This document shows positions 24,396 to 32,613 of a stretch of DNA of 64,000 bases, in pieces; the first letter of the stretch is position 1; each line of letters opens with the position of its first letter. The stretch spans positions 1 to 64,000 of the forward strand of contig JANQEE010000041.1 in assembly GCA_028278525.1 (NCBI GenBank), written 5' to 3'. The stretch comes from Minwuiaceae bacterium (GTDB lineage Bacteria; Pseudomonadota; Alphaproteobacteria; Minwuiales; Minwuiaceae). The position numbers were made by a program, and so were the translations under genes. The notes beneath the pieces are model-generated. The model did no database searches. It was not told the origin of the DNA and saw nothing but the letters and a program-made list of their open reading frames with translations.

Positions 24396-25145
24396 TCAGT
24401 CGGGCCTGCGTCGTCGCACCAGGACAAACCCGGCAAGGCTAAGGCCGAGCAGCCCAAGAGCAGCGGGCTCCGGGACCGCATCGCCGTCGTCCGTGACCAA
24501 GATAAGCCTTTGTATTCCCTCCGGCCCTGGAACGCCTCCTGAATTGGTGAACAGGACGTCGATCCCATCGCTGCGGCTGAGCAACGCCCCTCCGACCGTG
24601 AAGAACCCACCGATAGCGTCGTTCAGGTCGCTGATCGCGTCGGTGTTGAGATCGAAACTAAAGAGATCCAATTCGATGCTGCTGGTAGTCGGGACCTCGA
24701 AAGCGCCGTAGCTGGTTCCGCTGCCGAGGTCGTCGAATATCGCGGCGTTTATACCGGTATTGTTGTTGACTAATGCCGCGTCGGTTGAGACGTCGAACAG
24801 CCCAAGCGTTTCGGTCGCGTCGCCAAAGGTGCCAAACGCGGTCAACTCAAGCTTGGCGCTGACGATCGTCCGGCCGGCCAATTCCGGAATGTCGAGGTCG
24901 AACGTAAAGAAACTGCGCAAATTTTCTTTCGTGCCAGTCGAATAGTTTTGATTGGTGGTGAGACTTGGGTTCTCGAGCGACCACCAGCCCTGATTCCTCA
25001 CTCCTGGATCGAATGGATTGTCCGAGGTATTGCGGATGATTTCGGCTGCAACCGACTGCGTTGCACTGAAGAGTGGCAGCCCGGCCGTAATAACCACCCC
25101 GCCGACGACTGCGGTCAGAGCCTTGCAAAAATAATTTAAGTACAT
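24396..25145 (-). CDS. PEP-CTERM sorting-domain protein
   Basis: A 249-residue exported protein. Signal peptide about 1-34 (cleavage near QSVAAE). The mature part looks like a beta-sandwich (SFFTFDLDIPELAGRTIVSAKLEL). The C-terminus is a textbook PEP-CTERM signal: VPEP at 224-227, a hydrophobic segment GLLGLSLAGFVLV, then RRRR. Such proteins are sorted and processed by exosortase (EpsH) and are usually linked to exopolysaccharide. No exosortase gene lies in the window. A candidate promoter is at 25267-25296. Confidence 0.88.
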   Translation of the reverse strand: MYLNYFCKALTAVVGGVVITAGLPLFSATQSVAAEIIRNTSDNPFDPGVRNQGWWSLENPSLTTNQNYSTGTKENLRSFFTFDLDIPELAGRTIVSAKLELTAFGTFGDATETLGLFDVSTDAALVNNNTGINAAIFDDLGSGTSYGAFEVPTTSSIELDLFSFDLNTDAISDLNDAIGGFFTVGGALLSRSDGIDVLFTNSGGVPGPEGIQRLILVTDDGDAVPEPAALGLLGLSLAGFVLVRRRRPD

Positions 25146-25612
25146 AGAGCGGATCCCTTCGCGATAAATCCGAACAAGGGACCGGCAAAACGAAAGCGAA
25201 GTACCGCTTCGTTCCCGGTACCGGAAAGAAGCGTGTCGCGCCCATGGTCTGAGTTATGCAATTTCGATACCAAATGCATAGTATGTATGTTTTCAATGGT
25301 TTGTGGACTTGTTACGAACGCGGCGCGCGGCAATTGTAAATTTTTCTGACGCCTTTATTTTCCGCTCGACGGGCTATCAGATCACACTGAAATCCAAAAT
25401 ATCAATGAATTCAATCAAGTAATGATGTGACGGGAGGTTGTGGCGCACGTGAAGCACCTGTAAGAAATTCTGACAGATCCCGGCTGACAGTTGGAATTTG
25501 ATGCGTTGGAGTATTTAGCGTCGAAGGAGGAGCGATGCCATTAACGGAGGACGGATGTCGGACGCCCGGACTCCGCCTTGTCCCGGCTTCGGTTCACGAT
25601 CCGGTCGGTGAT
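25146..25612. other. 467-bp AT-richer intergenic region, no gene seen
   Basis: It holds the leftward promoter candidate for the PEP-CTERM gene and a symmetric motif at 25465-25499: two direct CTGACAG copies 14 bp apart (25470 and 25484) framed by AAATTC/GAATTT. A 36-codon ORF at 25535-25645 behind AAGGAGG runs antisense into the DUF2145 gene and is not called. Confidence 0.5.
25267..25296 (-). promoter_or_regulatory. Candidate sigma-70 promoter for the PEP-CTERM gene
   Basis: Reading leftward: -35 TTGAAA (complement of 25291-25296), an 18-bp spacer, and -10 TGGTAT (complement of 25267-25272). It lies about 120 bp upstream of the PEP-CTERM start codon. Found by eye; the spacing is good but the -10 is weak. 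Confidence 0.35.
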
Positions 25613-26407
25613 TCAGTTAAGGGCGATCTCAACCCTTTTGGCTAAGCCGCCGGTCCGGTCCAAGTAGCGGATGATCGACCGGACCGTCACGACCGTATAC
25701 TTGCTCCGTCGTGCTTCGCTGTCCGGGTGATCGTCGAACTGCACGTTGGCGCGAAAGAGCCCTGCGCCCAGGCGTCGAAAGGCGGAGATGGAAACGACGT
25801 CGCCCTGATAGCCTTTCGCTTTGTGAAACGCCTGCGCCTTGTCGCGGCTTAGCACCGGCGCGGTGCCCATCTGCGCCACCGTAAGCACCTCCAGCAGCCA
25901 CTGGTTTGAGTTCTGATACTTCGTGGCGAACGGGTAGGCGATCATGCTGTAGGACGGATTGTGCAGCGCGGTGACTGTTTCGCTCCGCAGGATTGCGTCG
26001 AGATTGTCCTGCAATGGCGGAGTCGGAACGGCGATGACGGCGTCGTAAGCGAACGGATCGTCGACGAAGAAGTTGATCAGTCCTTCGTCGTAGATGCCGG
26101 AACTGCTCGATCCGCAGGTATTCAGCAGGTGGACGAAAACCCACCGGCCTTTCGGGTGATCGCGCTGCACGAAACCGGCGTGTGTATAGCGCAGGCCCTG
26201 GTCGGAAATGTCGGAACCGACGCGCCCGACGATTGCGACCTTGGCGCCGCTGTCGGACAGGGTATCCCTGAGCTTCACGGCCATTGTGCTGGCCTTGGAA
26301 AACGCCTCCACCGTCAGCGCCTTTTCGCTGCAGTCGCTGCCGGCAAAGGCCGGGCCCGCCGCCAACACGGCCAGCGCCGCGGCGAAACCGATCGCGCCTT
26401 TTAGCAT
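25613..26407 (-). CDS. DUF2145 family exported protein
   Basis: A 264-residue secreted protein with signal peptide (GAIGFAAALAVLAAGPAFAG). The conserved DUF2145 core follows: VAIVGRVGSDISDQGLRYTH, RDHPKGRWVFVHLLNTCG, GLINFFVDDPFAYDA and PFATKYQNSNQWLLEVL. The conserved His, Asp and Cys residues suggest a catalytic (NlpC/P60-like papain) fold, which I infer rather than know. ATG 26407 shares its A with the stop of the upstream gene (TGATG). Confidence 0.82.
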   Translation of the reverse strand: MLKGAIGFAAALAVLAAGPAFAGSDCSEKALTVEAFSKASTMAVKLRDTLSDSGAKVAIVGRVGSDISDQGLRYTHAGFVQRDHPKGRWVFVHLLNTCGSSSSGIYDEGLINFFVDDPFAYDAVIAVPTPPLQDNLDAILRSETVTALHNPSYSMIAYPFATKYQNSNQWLLEVLTVAQMGTAPVLSRDKAQAFHKAKGYQGDVVSISAFRRLGAGLFRANVQFDDHPDSEARRSKYTVVTVRSIIRYLDRTGGLAKRVEIALN

Positions 26408-26865
26408 CACTGCTTCTTGTGCTTCGAATGAAGGAACATCGAGTCGTCGTCATCGTGCGGAACGAACGCCACGACATCACCAGCGCTGTTGATCAGCACC
26501 GTGCCGGTGCTCACCGCGGCCGTCGCGATTGACGCGCCGGCGGCCAACGAGGCGATGCCCGCGCCTTGGGATGCCGTGCCGGCGGCCTGCGAAGCCGCCG
26601 CGCCGCCGCTCGCGACCAGCTTGACGACGCCCTCCGTCGCCTTCGACGCGTCGGTCAGCACGACGGTCGTGACCTCGCCGACGGTTTCGACCGATGCCAC
26701 GGTCAGGTGGCCGCCGGCGGACAGCAGATCGGCGGAACCTTCGATCAGTTTCACCGATCCCATCGCGGACAAGTCGGAGCCGGTCACGGACGACTGCGCC
26801 ATCGCCGGCGCGGCGAGGAAAAGCATTGCCCCGGCCACAAAATGCATAAATGGAATCGGTTTCAT
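26407..26865 (-). CDS. Exported Ala/Ser/Gly-rich protein of unknown function
   Basis: A 152-residue protein with signal peptide (MHFVAGAMLFLAAPAMAQ). A hydrophobic Ala/Gly/Ser-rich segment (about 85-125) might insert in or span a membrane, and the tail ends HDDDDSMFLHSKHKKQ. Translationally coupled to the DUF2145 gene (TGATG at 26407), so the two products probably act together in the envelope. No family recognised. Confidence 0.65.
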   Translation of the reverse strand: MKPIPFMHFVAGAMLFLAAPAMAQSSVTGSDLSAMGSVKLIEGSADLLSAGGHLTVASVETVGEVTTVVLTDASKATEGVVKLVASGGAAASQAAGTASQGAGIASLAAGASIATAAVSTGTVLINSAGDVVAFVPHDDDDSMFLHSKHKKQ

Positions 26866-27146
26866 AGAAACACTCCGTAATTGATCAAGTCACTCCCGCC
26901 TCTTTCGGTACACGCCGTTCCGTGACGGGAAAGTCCTTCCTGTTCGGGAGGAGACCCGAACACCCACCAAATATCAACAACAGGTGGCATGGATGTGGGA
27001 ATGATCACCCAGAATGCGAGAAAATTTTGCGGCGGACCTGACCCTTTGGCGCAGCTTCTTGGCTGTATCGCTTGAAAAATCGGGGATATCCGCACTACGC
27101 TCTTGCGCCGCGTCGGTGGCGTTTTGGTGACCAGGGGAGGGACGTC

Positions 27147-28706
27147 TTGTATCTCACGCAGGCCTTGAAACGGGCAATGCAGGTCAACGGCCAAGGGGTG
27201 GCGACCCACGATCATGGCCGCCAGCGGACATGGGCGGAATGCGCGGGTCGAGTCGCCAAGATGGCCGGTGCGTTGCAGGCGCTCGGCATTCACGACGGCG
27301 AGCGGGCGGCGATCCTGGCGCTCAACTCTGACCGCTATTTCGAGTACTTCTACGCGGTGCCTTGGGCCGGCGGCGTGTTCGTACCCGTCAACACCCGGCT
27401 GGCGCCGCCGGAGATCGCCTATTGGCTGAACGATTCCGGCAGCCGCGTCCTGTTCATCGACGACGCCTTCCTCGGCGCCTGGAAAGTGCTGGACGGCCAG
27501 CTTGAGACCGTGGAGCACGTGATCTATCTCGGCGATGGCGCAACGCCGGAAGGCACGCTCAACTACGAGGAAATCCTGGCCGCCGCCGCCCCTGCCGAAG
27601 ACGCGCTGCGCGGTTACGACGACATCGCCGGCATCTTCTACACCGGCGGCACCACCGGCAAATCCAAGGGCGTGATGCTCAGCCACCGCAACCTGGTCTG
27701 CAATTCGCTGAACGTAATCCCCAGTTTCAATTTCAAGCCCGGCCTGCGCTGGTTGCACGCGGCGCCGATGTTCCACATCGCCGACGGGCTGTCGGTGTTC
27801 GGCGTCACCATGGTCGTCGGCGAGCACTACTTCATCCCGGCCTTCACGCCGGAGGCGAGCCTGGAAGCGCTCGAAAAGCACCGCATCACCACCGGCCTGT
27901 TCGTGCCGACCATGGTCAACATGCTGGTTCACCATCCGGGTGTCGAAAAGGTCGACCTGTCGCACCTGGAGACCATCGCCTACGGCGCGTCGCCGATGCC
28001 GGAGTCGGTGATCATGCGCGCCATGGAAGTGATCCCCGACTGCCGCTTCCACCACGCCTACGGGCAGACCGAATGCGCGCCGCTCGTCTCCCAATGCGGA
28101 CCCGAATATCACGTTGTCGATGGCCCCAATGCCGGCCGCTTCAAATCGGCCGGCAAAGCCGTTCTGGGCGTCGAGGTCCGCATCTTCGACGCCGACGACA
28201 ACGAGGTGCCGCGCGGCACCGTCGGCGAGATCTGTGTACGCGGGCCCAACGTCATGCTCGGCTATTGGAACAAGCCGGAGGAGACGGCGGCGGCGCTCCG
28301 CAACGGCTGGATGCATTCCGGCGACGGCGGCTACATGGACGAGGAGGGCTTCATCTACGTGGTCGACCGGGTCAAGGACATGATCATTTCCGGCGGCGAG
28401 AACATTTACTCGGCGGAAGTCGAGGATGCGGTGCATCAGCATCCGGCGGTGGCCGAATGCGCGGTGATCGGCATCCCCGACGACAAGTGGGGCGAGGCGG
28501 TACACGCCGTCGTTCGATTGAAGGACGGCGAAAACCTGACCGAGACCGATCTGATCGAGCATTGCCACACGCTGATCGCCGGCTTCAAATGCCCTCGCAG
28601 CGTTGCGTTCCGCGACGATGCCATGCCGCTCTCCGGGGCCGGCAAGATCCTCAAGACGGAGCTACGCAAACCGTACTGGGAAGGCCACGACAAACAGGTG
28701 AACTAG
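27147..28706 (+). CDS. Acyl-CoA synthetase (AMP-forming, long-chain fatty-acid-CoA ligase type)
   Basis: A 519-residue ANL enzyme. The P-loop reads FYTGGTTGKSKG (164-175), with Gly in place of the usual Ser at 167, a variant found in one ligase subgroup. The GWMHSGDGGYMDEEG segment, VKDMIISGGENIYSAEVED hinge and GAGKILKTELR catalytic-lysine motif are present. TTG 27147 is chosen because GGGAGG lies 6 bp upstream and it yields the family N-terminus MYLTQALKRA; an earlier TTG (27072) adds unrelated residues. Monocistronic as far as visible. Confidence 0.9.
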   Translation: MYLTQALKRAMQVNGQGVATHDHGRQRTWAECAGRVAKMAGALQALGIHDGERAAILALNSDRYFEYFYAVPWAGGVFVPVNTRLAPPEIAYWLNDSGSRVLFIDDAFLGAWKVLDGQLETVEHVIYLGDGATPEGTLNYEEILAAAAPAEDALRGYDDIAGIFYTGGTTGKSKGVMLSHRNLVCNSLNVIPSFNFKPGLRWLHAAPMFHIADGLSVFGVTMVVGEHYFIPAFTPEASLEALEKHRITTGLFVPTMVNMLVHHPGVEKVDLSHLETIAYGASPMPESVIMRAMEVIPDCRFHHAYGQTECAPLVSQCGPEYHVVDGPNAGRFKSAGKAVLGVEVRIFDADDNEVPRGTVGEICVRGPNVMLGYWNKPEETAAALRNGWMHSGDGGYMDEEGFIYVVDRVKDMIISGGENIYSAEVEDAVHQHPAVAECAVIGIPDDKWGEAVHAVVRLKDGENLTETDLIEHCHTLIAGFKCPRSVAFRDDAMPLSGAGKILKTELRKPYWEGHDKQVN

Positions 28707-28742
28707 CGGCCTTTCGGTAGGCTTGTGCTCCTTTACCGACGA

Positions 28743-28852
28743 TGCTTCGAGACGGCGCTGCGCGCCTCCTCAGCATGAGGAGCTTGTTTGAAACAACACA
28801 CAGCCCTCATCCTGAGGAGGCCCCGTTAGGGGCCGTCTCGAAGGGTGGGCCA
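28743..28852. repeat. Long imperfect palindrome, alphaproteobacterial REP-like element
   Basis: The left arm (28743-28780) carries CTTCGAGACGGC...GCCTCCTCAGCATGAGGA. The right arm (28804-28852) carries its complement CCCTCATCCTGAGGAGGCCCC...GGCCGTCTCGAAGG. The words CTCATCCTGAGGAG and GTCTCGAAGG are those of dispersed intergenic palindromes common in alphaproteobacterial genomes. Only one copy occurs in the window. It can fold into a large hairpin between convergent genes. Confidence 0.7.
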
Positions 28853-28874
28853 CTAGTTCGGTCTCACCACGTCG

Positions 28875-29591
28875 TTACACCACCCGGCCTCGCTCCCAAA
28901 GCCGCCAGGCGACCCACAGGTTGATCAGCACGAACAACGGCACCCCGATCATCGGCGCGATCGACATCGGATAGGTGAACACGGCCCGTGCGTCCGGCGA
29001 CGCGGTGAACACCTGCAGCGGCCCCGGCAGACCGAGTTGCAGCAGGATCGGCGCCGCCGGCACGATGATCAGCGCGCCGATCAGGTTCCATACCAAGAAG
29101 GTCCGTTCCGTCAGGGCGCCGCGTTTCGCTTTGGCGGCGATCCAGAATGCCGACAGCCCATACAGCAGGTCCGGTATGCCGACGCCGATCTCGAAGGACA
29201 GCGGGAATTCACCAATCATCGTCTTGTAAGCGGTGCCGAGCGCGCCAATCCGCAATCCGTGAAAGTAGGCGAACCAATGCCACGGCGTTACGTCGACGAT
29301 CCGCCGCATGGCGTTCCGTAGGGTGGGGAAAAGCATCACCGGCAACACGCAAACCGCGACGGTGATGACCTGCAGCCAAAGCGCGGGCAGCCATCGTAAC
29401 AGGTCATCGGATATGTAGACGCCGCGTGCGCCCAGTACGCTGGTCAGGACGGCGTAGGCCGCGATCCATACAATGAAGAGATAAACCGGCGTCACCGAGC
29501 CGGGCGCGGTAATCCGGCCCATCCGCCAGGCCAGTACTGCGACAAAGCCAAGTTCAACGGCGACAAGGATCGGTGTGAGAGAAAGCTGCAT
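28875..29591 (-). CDS. Multi-pass membrane protein of unknown function
   Basis: A 238-residue protein with about seven hydrophobic segments, for example ILVAVELGFVAVLAW, VYLFIVWIAAYAVLTSVLG and VITVAVCVLPVMLF. No family signature recognised; charged loops contain TPWHWFAYFHGLRIG and FPLSFEIGVGIPDLLYG. ATG 29591 overlaps the SDR stop (TGATG), placing it last in a leftward three-gene unit with the SDR and a 130-residue unknown protein. Confidence 0.7.
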   Translation of the reverse strand: MQLSLTPILVAVELGFVAVLAWRMGRITAPGSVTPVYLFIVWIAAYAVLTSVLGARGVYISDDLLRWLPALWLQVITVAVCVLPVMLFPTLRNAMRRIVDVTPWHWFAYFHGLRIGALGTAYKTMIGEFPLSFEIGVGIPDLLYGLSAFWIAAKAKRGALTERTFLVWNLIGALIIVPAAPILLQLGLPGPLQVFTASPDARAVFTYPMSIAPMIGVPLFVLINLWVAWRLWERGRVV

Positions 29592-30328
29592 CACCACTTC
29601 TCCGCGAAAGGCCTGATTTCCACGTCGAACGACCAGGTCGACCGGCCCTGATGCGCCGTATGGTAGACCTCCTCCGCAATCTCGTCCGGGTGACTGAAGA
29701 AGTCCTCCCGTTCGCCCCGCCAGTCCGGCGGCGGGATCAGCCAGGGCGGCCGCTCGTCATCAGGACCGAGCCAGGCGACGTCGATCGCCGCGTCGACGGT
29801 GATATAGGCGACATGCACGCCTTTCGGCCCGAGGTCGCGCGCCAGAGACTGCGCCAGGATGCGCTGCGCCGCCTTGGTCGGCGCGAACACCGCGTAGGAC
29901 GGAACCCCGCGCAAAGCCGCTGTATTGCCGGTCACCATGATCGCACCGTGCTTTGCCGCCACCATGTCCGGCGCAAGCGCCCGGGCCAGGTAGAGCAGGG
30001 ACGTGGTGTTGACCCGGAAGTTCCGCTCCAGGTCGGCTGGATCGGCATCCATGAATGTCTCGAACCCGCCGGCCACCGCGTTGTGGACCAGCACGCTCGG
30101 CTTGCCTAACTCGTCGCGGATCGTCTCGACGGTGTTGGTCAGCGCCACCAGGTCGCCGACGTCGCAGATATAGCCCTTGGTGTCCGGGACCCCCTTCTCC
30201 AGCGTGGCGAGCCGGTCGCGGTTTCGGGCAATCATCGCGACCCGGTAGCCGCCTTCAGCGAAGCGATGGACCAGGGCCGTGCCGGTGCCGTCTCCGACGC
30301 CGACGATCAGGCAAAGCGGTTTGGTCAT
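29591..30328 (-). CDS. SDR family oxidoreductase with Phe at the catalytic Tyr position
   Basis: A 245-residue short-chain dehydrogenase-like protein. The nucleotide loop is GVGDGTG (10-16), followed by MIARNRDRL, CDVGD and VHNAVAGG (NNAG-like). The active-site region reads VTGNTAALRGVPSYAVFAPTK: aligned on the lysine, the YxxxK tyrosine becomes Phe (FAPTK). This occurs in a recognisable SDR subgroup, so reduced or altered catalysis is possible. ATG 30328 starts MTKPLCLIVG. One base separates it from the upstream gene. Confidence 0.82.
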   Translation of the reverse strand: MTKPLCLIVGVGDGTGTALVHRFAEGGYRVAMIARNRDRLATLEKGVPDTKGYICDVGDLVALTNTVETIRDELGKPSVLVHNAVAGGFETFMDADPADLERNFRVNTTSLLYLARALAPDMVAAKHGAIMVTGNTAALRGVPSYAVFAPTKAAQRILAQSLARDLGPKGVHVAYITVDAAIDVAWLGPDDERPPWLIPPPDWRGEREDFFSHPDEIAEEVYHTAHQGRSTWSFDVEIRPFAEKW

Positions 30329-30329
30329 C

Positions 30330-30722
30330 TCACGCCGCCGCGCCGTAGGCCGGATCGTCCTGTCCCTGCTTGACCACATCGTGGATGGTCTCGTCCACTT
30401 CGTAGGTCCGCACCCATTCCAGGTCGCCCTCCAGCATCAGGCGCTTCGAGTGCAGCGACCGTATCCGTGTCTTGTAGGAGACCAGCGTCATGCGGCAGGC
30501 CTGCCCGCCATGGCCGTACTGGTACTCCGTACCCCCGTCCGCGACCCAGCGCGCGAGGTACAGTTTCCAGTACTGCCCGTCGTGCTCGTAGATGCTGAAG
30601 CTCAGTTCGTGGGTGTCGTATTGCCAGTGCCACGGGCCTTGCTCGATCTTGCGCCAGTCCGTCAGTGCGCTGCCGTCTTCGAAGGTCTTGTCGGGGATCG
30701 CCCATTTCAGCGTGTGGGTCAT
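30330..30722 (-). CDS. Conserved-looking protein of unknown function (130 aa)
   Basis: A soluble 130-residue protein rich in Trp, Tyr and His with beta-type alternation (WHWQYDTHELSFSIYEHDGQ, WKLYLARWVADGG). No motif recognised. It is first in the leftward unit with the SDR and the membrane protein and is divergent from a GcvA-like LysR gene, its likely regulator by position. ATG 30722 follows a GGAG-containing leader. Confidence 0.65.
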   Translation of the reverse strand: MTHTLKWAIPDKTFEDGSALTDWRKIEQGPWHWQYDTHELSFSIYEHDGQYWKLYLARWVADGGTEYQYGHGGQACRMTLVSYKTRIRSLHSKRLMLEGDLEWVRTYEVDETIHDVVKQGQDDPAYGAAA

Positions 30723-30865
30723 CGTCCGTCTCCTAACTCGAGGCTAAGTATTTCTCGGTGCGGCATAGAATGGCGCCGCTGTTAAGCTTGTAGATGAGGC
30801 AGGACTGAACGCCCGACAAACGATCTTTTCTTGTACTAAGATCAAAATTTCCTAAGTCATACGGT

Positions 30866-31771
30866 ATGTCGCGCCGGCTCTATCCCCTGAACGCCTTGCG
30901 GGCCTTCGAAGCGGCCGCCAGGCATCTGAGTTTCGTGAAGGCGGCCGAGGAACTGCATGTCACGCCCGCCGCGATCAGCCATCAGGTCAAGACGCTGGAG
31001 GCGTTTCTCGGTGTGGCCCTGTTCCGCCGCCGGGCCCGCGGCCTGCTGCTGACCGATTCCGGCCAGGACGTTCTGCCCGACCTGCGGGACGGCTTCTCGG
31101 CTTTGGACAGGGCGGTCGAGCGTGTGCAGCGGGCCGGATCCCGGACGGCGCTTACCGTCAGCGTCGCGCCGGTATTCGCCACGAAGTGGTTGGTGCCCAG
31201 ACTGCGGGATTTCAGCGAAACCCACCCGGATTTCGATGTGCGCATATCCGCCGGTCTCGAGGCGGTCGATTTTCAGCGAGACGATGTCGACGCGGCGATC
31301 CGCTTCGGCCGCGGCGACTATCCCGGCATGCGCGCGGTCAAGCTGTTCGATGAAGCGGTGACACCGATGTGCAGCCCGCGCATCGGCGACCGCGGCGCAC
31401 CGCTAGGCCGGCCGGAGGATCTGGCGGGCCATGTGCTGCTGCACGACGATTCCCTGCAGTTCGACCGGGATGCGCCGACCTGGGCGACATGGCTGAAGGC
31501 GGCCGGCGTCACTGCGGTCGACCCGGCGCGCGGCACTCATTTCAGCCATCCCGATCACTCGCTTCAGGCCGCGATAGACGGCGCCGGTGTGGTTCTCGGC
31601 TGGCGCAACCTGGCGGCGGCCGACCTAGCTGCCGGCCGCCTGATCGCGCCCTTCGACCTGGTTCTGCCCATGGGGCTCGGCTTCTACCTGGTCTGCCCGG
31701 AACATCACGCCGCCCGCCCCGGGCTCTCGCCGTTTCGCGATTGGCTGCTGGCCGAGGTCGGTGCGGGCTAA
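30866..31771 (+). CDS. LysR-type transcriptional regulator, GcvA-like
   Basis: A 301-residue LysR regulator with HTH at about 6-65 (MSRRLYPLNALRAFEAAARH; TPAAISHQVKTLEAFLGVALFRR) and effector domain from about 93 (TALTVSVAPVFATKWLVPRL). Close paralogue of the 9116 gene. The 143-bp divergent region toward the 30330 gene is AT-rich near 30820-30860 and probably holds both promoters. Confidence 0.9.
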   Translation: MSRRLYPLNALRAFEAAARHLSFVKAAEELHVTPAAISHQVKTLEAFLGVALFRRRARGLLLTDSGQDVLPDLRDGFSALDRAVERVQRAGSRTALTVSVAPVFATKWLVPRLRDFSETHPDFDVRISAGLEAVDFQRDDVDAAIRFGRGDYPGMRAVKLFDEAVTPMCSPRIGDRGAPLGRPEDLAGHVLLHDDSLQFDRDAPTWATWLKAAGVTAVDPARGTHFSHPDHSLQAAIDGAGVVLGWRNLAAADLAAGRLIAPFDLVLPMGLGFYLVCPEHHAARPGLSPFRDWLLAEVGAG

Positions 31772-31785
31772 CCAGCGTCCGCCCC

Positions 31786-32265
31786 TCACTCCCATTTCAG
31801 GTAACGCACCGACTTGCCGCGGTCGGCGAGCGTCGCCTGGCCGACCTCTTTAAAGCCGAGCGCGGCGTGAAAGGCGTCGGACCCCGGGTTCGGCGGGTCG
31901 GTATTGACCTCGCAGACGATCCTTGCGTGGCCGGAGGCGCCGGCCTGCTCGAACAGGTCCTCGTAGAACCGCCGCGCCAGACCCTGTCCCCGGTAGCGGT
32001 CTGAAACGGCAACCCGGTCCACATAGATGAACCGGTCGAACCGCTGTCGGAACCAAAGGAAGTTCGGGCTGTCGTAATCGGCGGCCCGCTCGAACGCCAG
32101 CAGGAAGCCCGCCTGATCGTCGATTACCTTGGCATAAGTTGCCCGTGTGATCAGTTCCGCAAGGCGATCCACCGTAAGGTCCGACAGTTCGACCGCGTGT
32201 CGCTGGTTCAAGGCATGAACCCAGCCGATATCGCCGGGTTCGATGGGCCGGAGCCTGTTCGTCAT
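31786..32265 (-). CDS. GNAT family N-acetyltransferase
   Basis: A 159-residue GNAT protein with a clear acetyl-CoA loop SDRYRGQGLARRFY (about 88-101) preceded by the beta-4 strand FIYVDRVAV. ARIVCEVNTDPPNPGSDAFH lies before the C-terminal strand KEVGQATL. Single gene, convergent with the LysR gene 14 bp away. Substrate unknown. Confidence 0.85.
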   Translation of the reverse strand: MTNRLRPIEPGDIGWVHALNQRHAVELSDLTVDRLAELITRATYAKVIDDQAGFLLAFERAADYDSPNFLWFRQRFDRFIYVDRVAVSDRYRGQGLARRFYEDLFEQAGASGHARIVCEVNTDPPNPGSDAFHAALGFKEVGQATLADRGKSVRYLKWE

Positions 32266-32613
32266 ATCGTCTTCCGCAAGCTACCGTTGCGCCGCATCCT
32301 AACGCCGCTAATGCGTTGCCGAAAGGCCGCCGCCCGATACTCTGGATATCCGCAAACGGTGCCCTAAATCGCATTGTAGAACCAAAAACCGCAAGTGATG
32401 TTTCAGTTCTTGGAAGGGTAATCTTTCGGTTAATTCAAGAATACTGGATGAAAATGTTTCTCCTAAATGATGATTGTCGTTTACTTGTACAAATAGATTT
32501 TAGATATTTTCTACTTAAATTTTAACGAAGGTTAACAGAATACAAATATTTCTTGACTTGTTCGCGCGATCGGGTAATAAACACTTAACAATGACTCTCA
32601 CGGGGGCAACGTC
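32266..32613. other. AT-rich regulatory region, no gene before 32614
   Basis: Markedly AT-rich from about 32370 to 32600, unlike its surroundings. It contains several TTAA words (32515, 32522, 32532; the last two are 6 bp apart, not the 7 of a CtrA box) and a near-consensus promoter at 32553-32580. The AT-rich flank could serve as an UP element or be bound by a nucleoid protein (inference). Confidence 0.5.
32553..32580 (+). promoter_or_regulatory. Strong-looking sigma-70 promoter
   Basis: TTGACT (32553-32558), 16-bp spacer, TAATAA (32575-32580), with AT-rich DNA upstream. Predicted start near 32587, about 27 nt before the GTG of the following gene. A possible 8-codon leader ORF (ATG 32591 to TGA 32615-32617) overlaps that GTG. 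Confidence 0.6.

Noticed and set aside
25535-25645. A 36-codon ORF behind AAGGAGG
   Set aside because: Good ribosome-binding site but it runs antisense into the end of the DUF2145 gene and has no protein-like features.
32316-32525. A 69-codon ORF in the AT-rich region
   Set aside because: Located in the promoter-like AT-rich segment with no start signal.
32515-32535. TTAA words resembling a CtrA box upstream of the 32614 gene
   Set aside because: The spacings are 3 and 6 bp, not the required 7.
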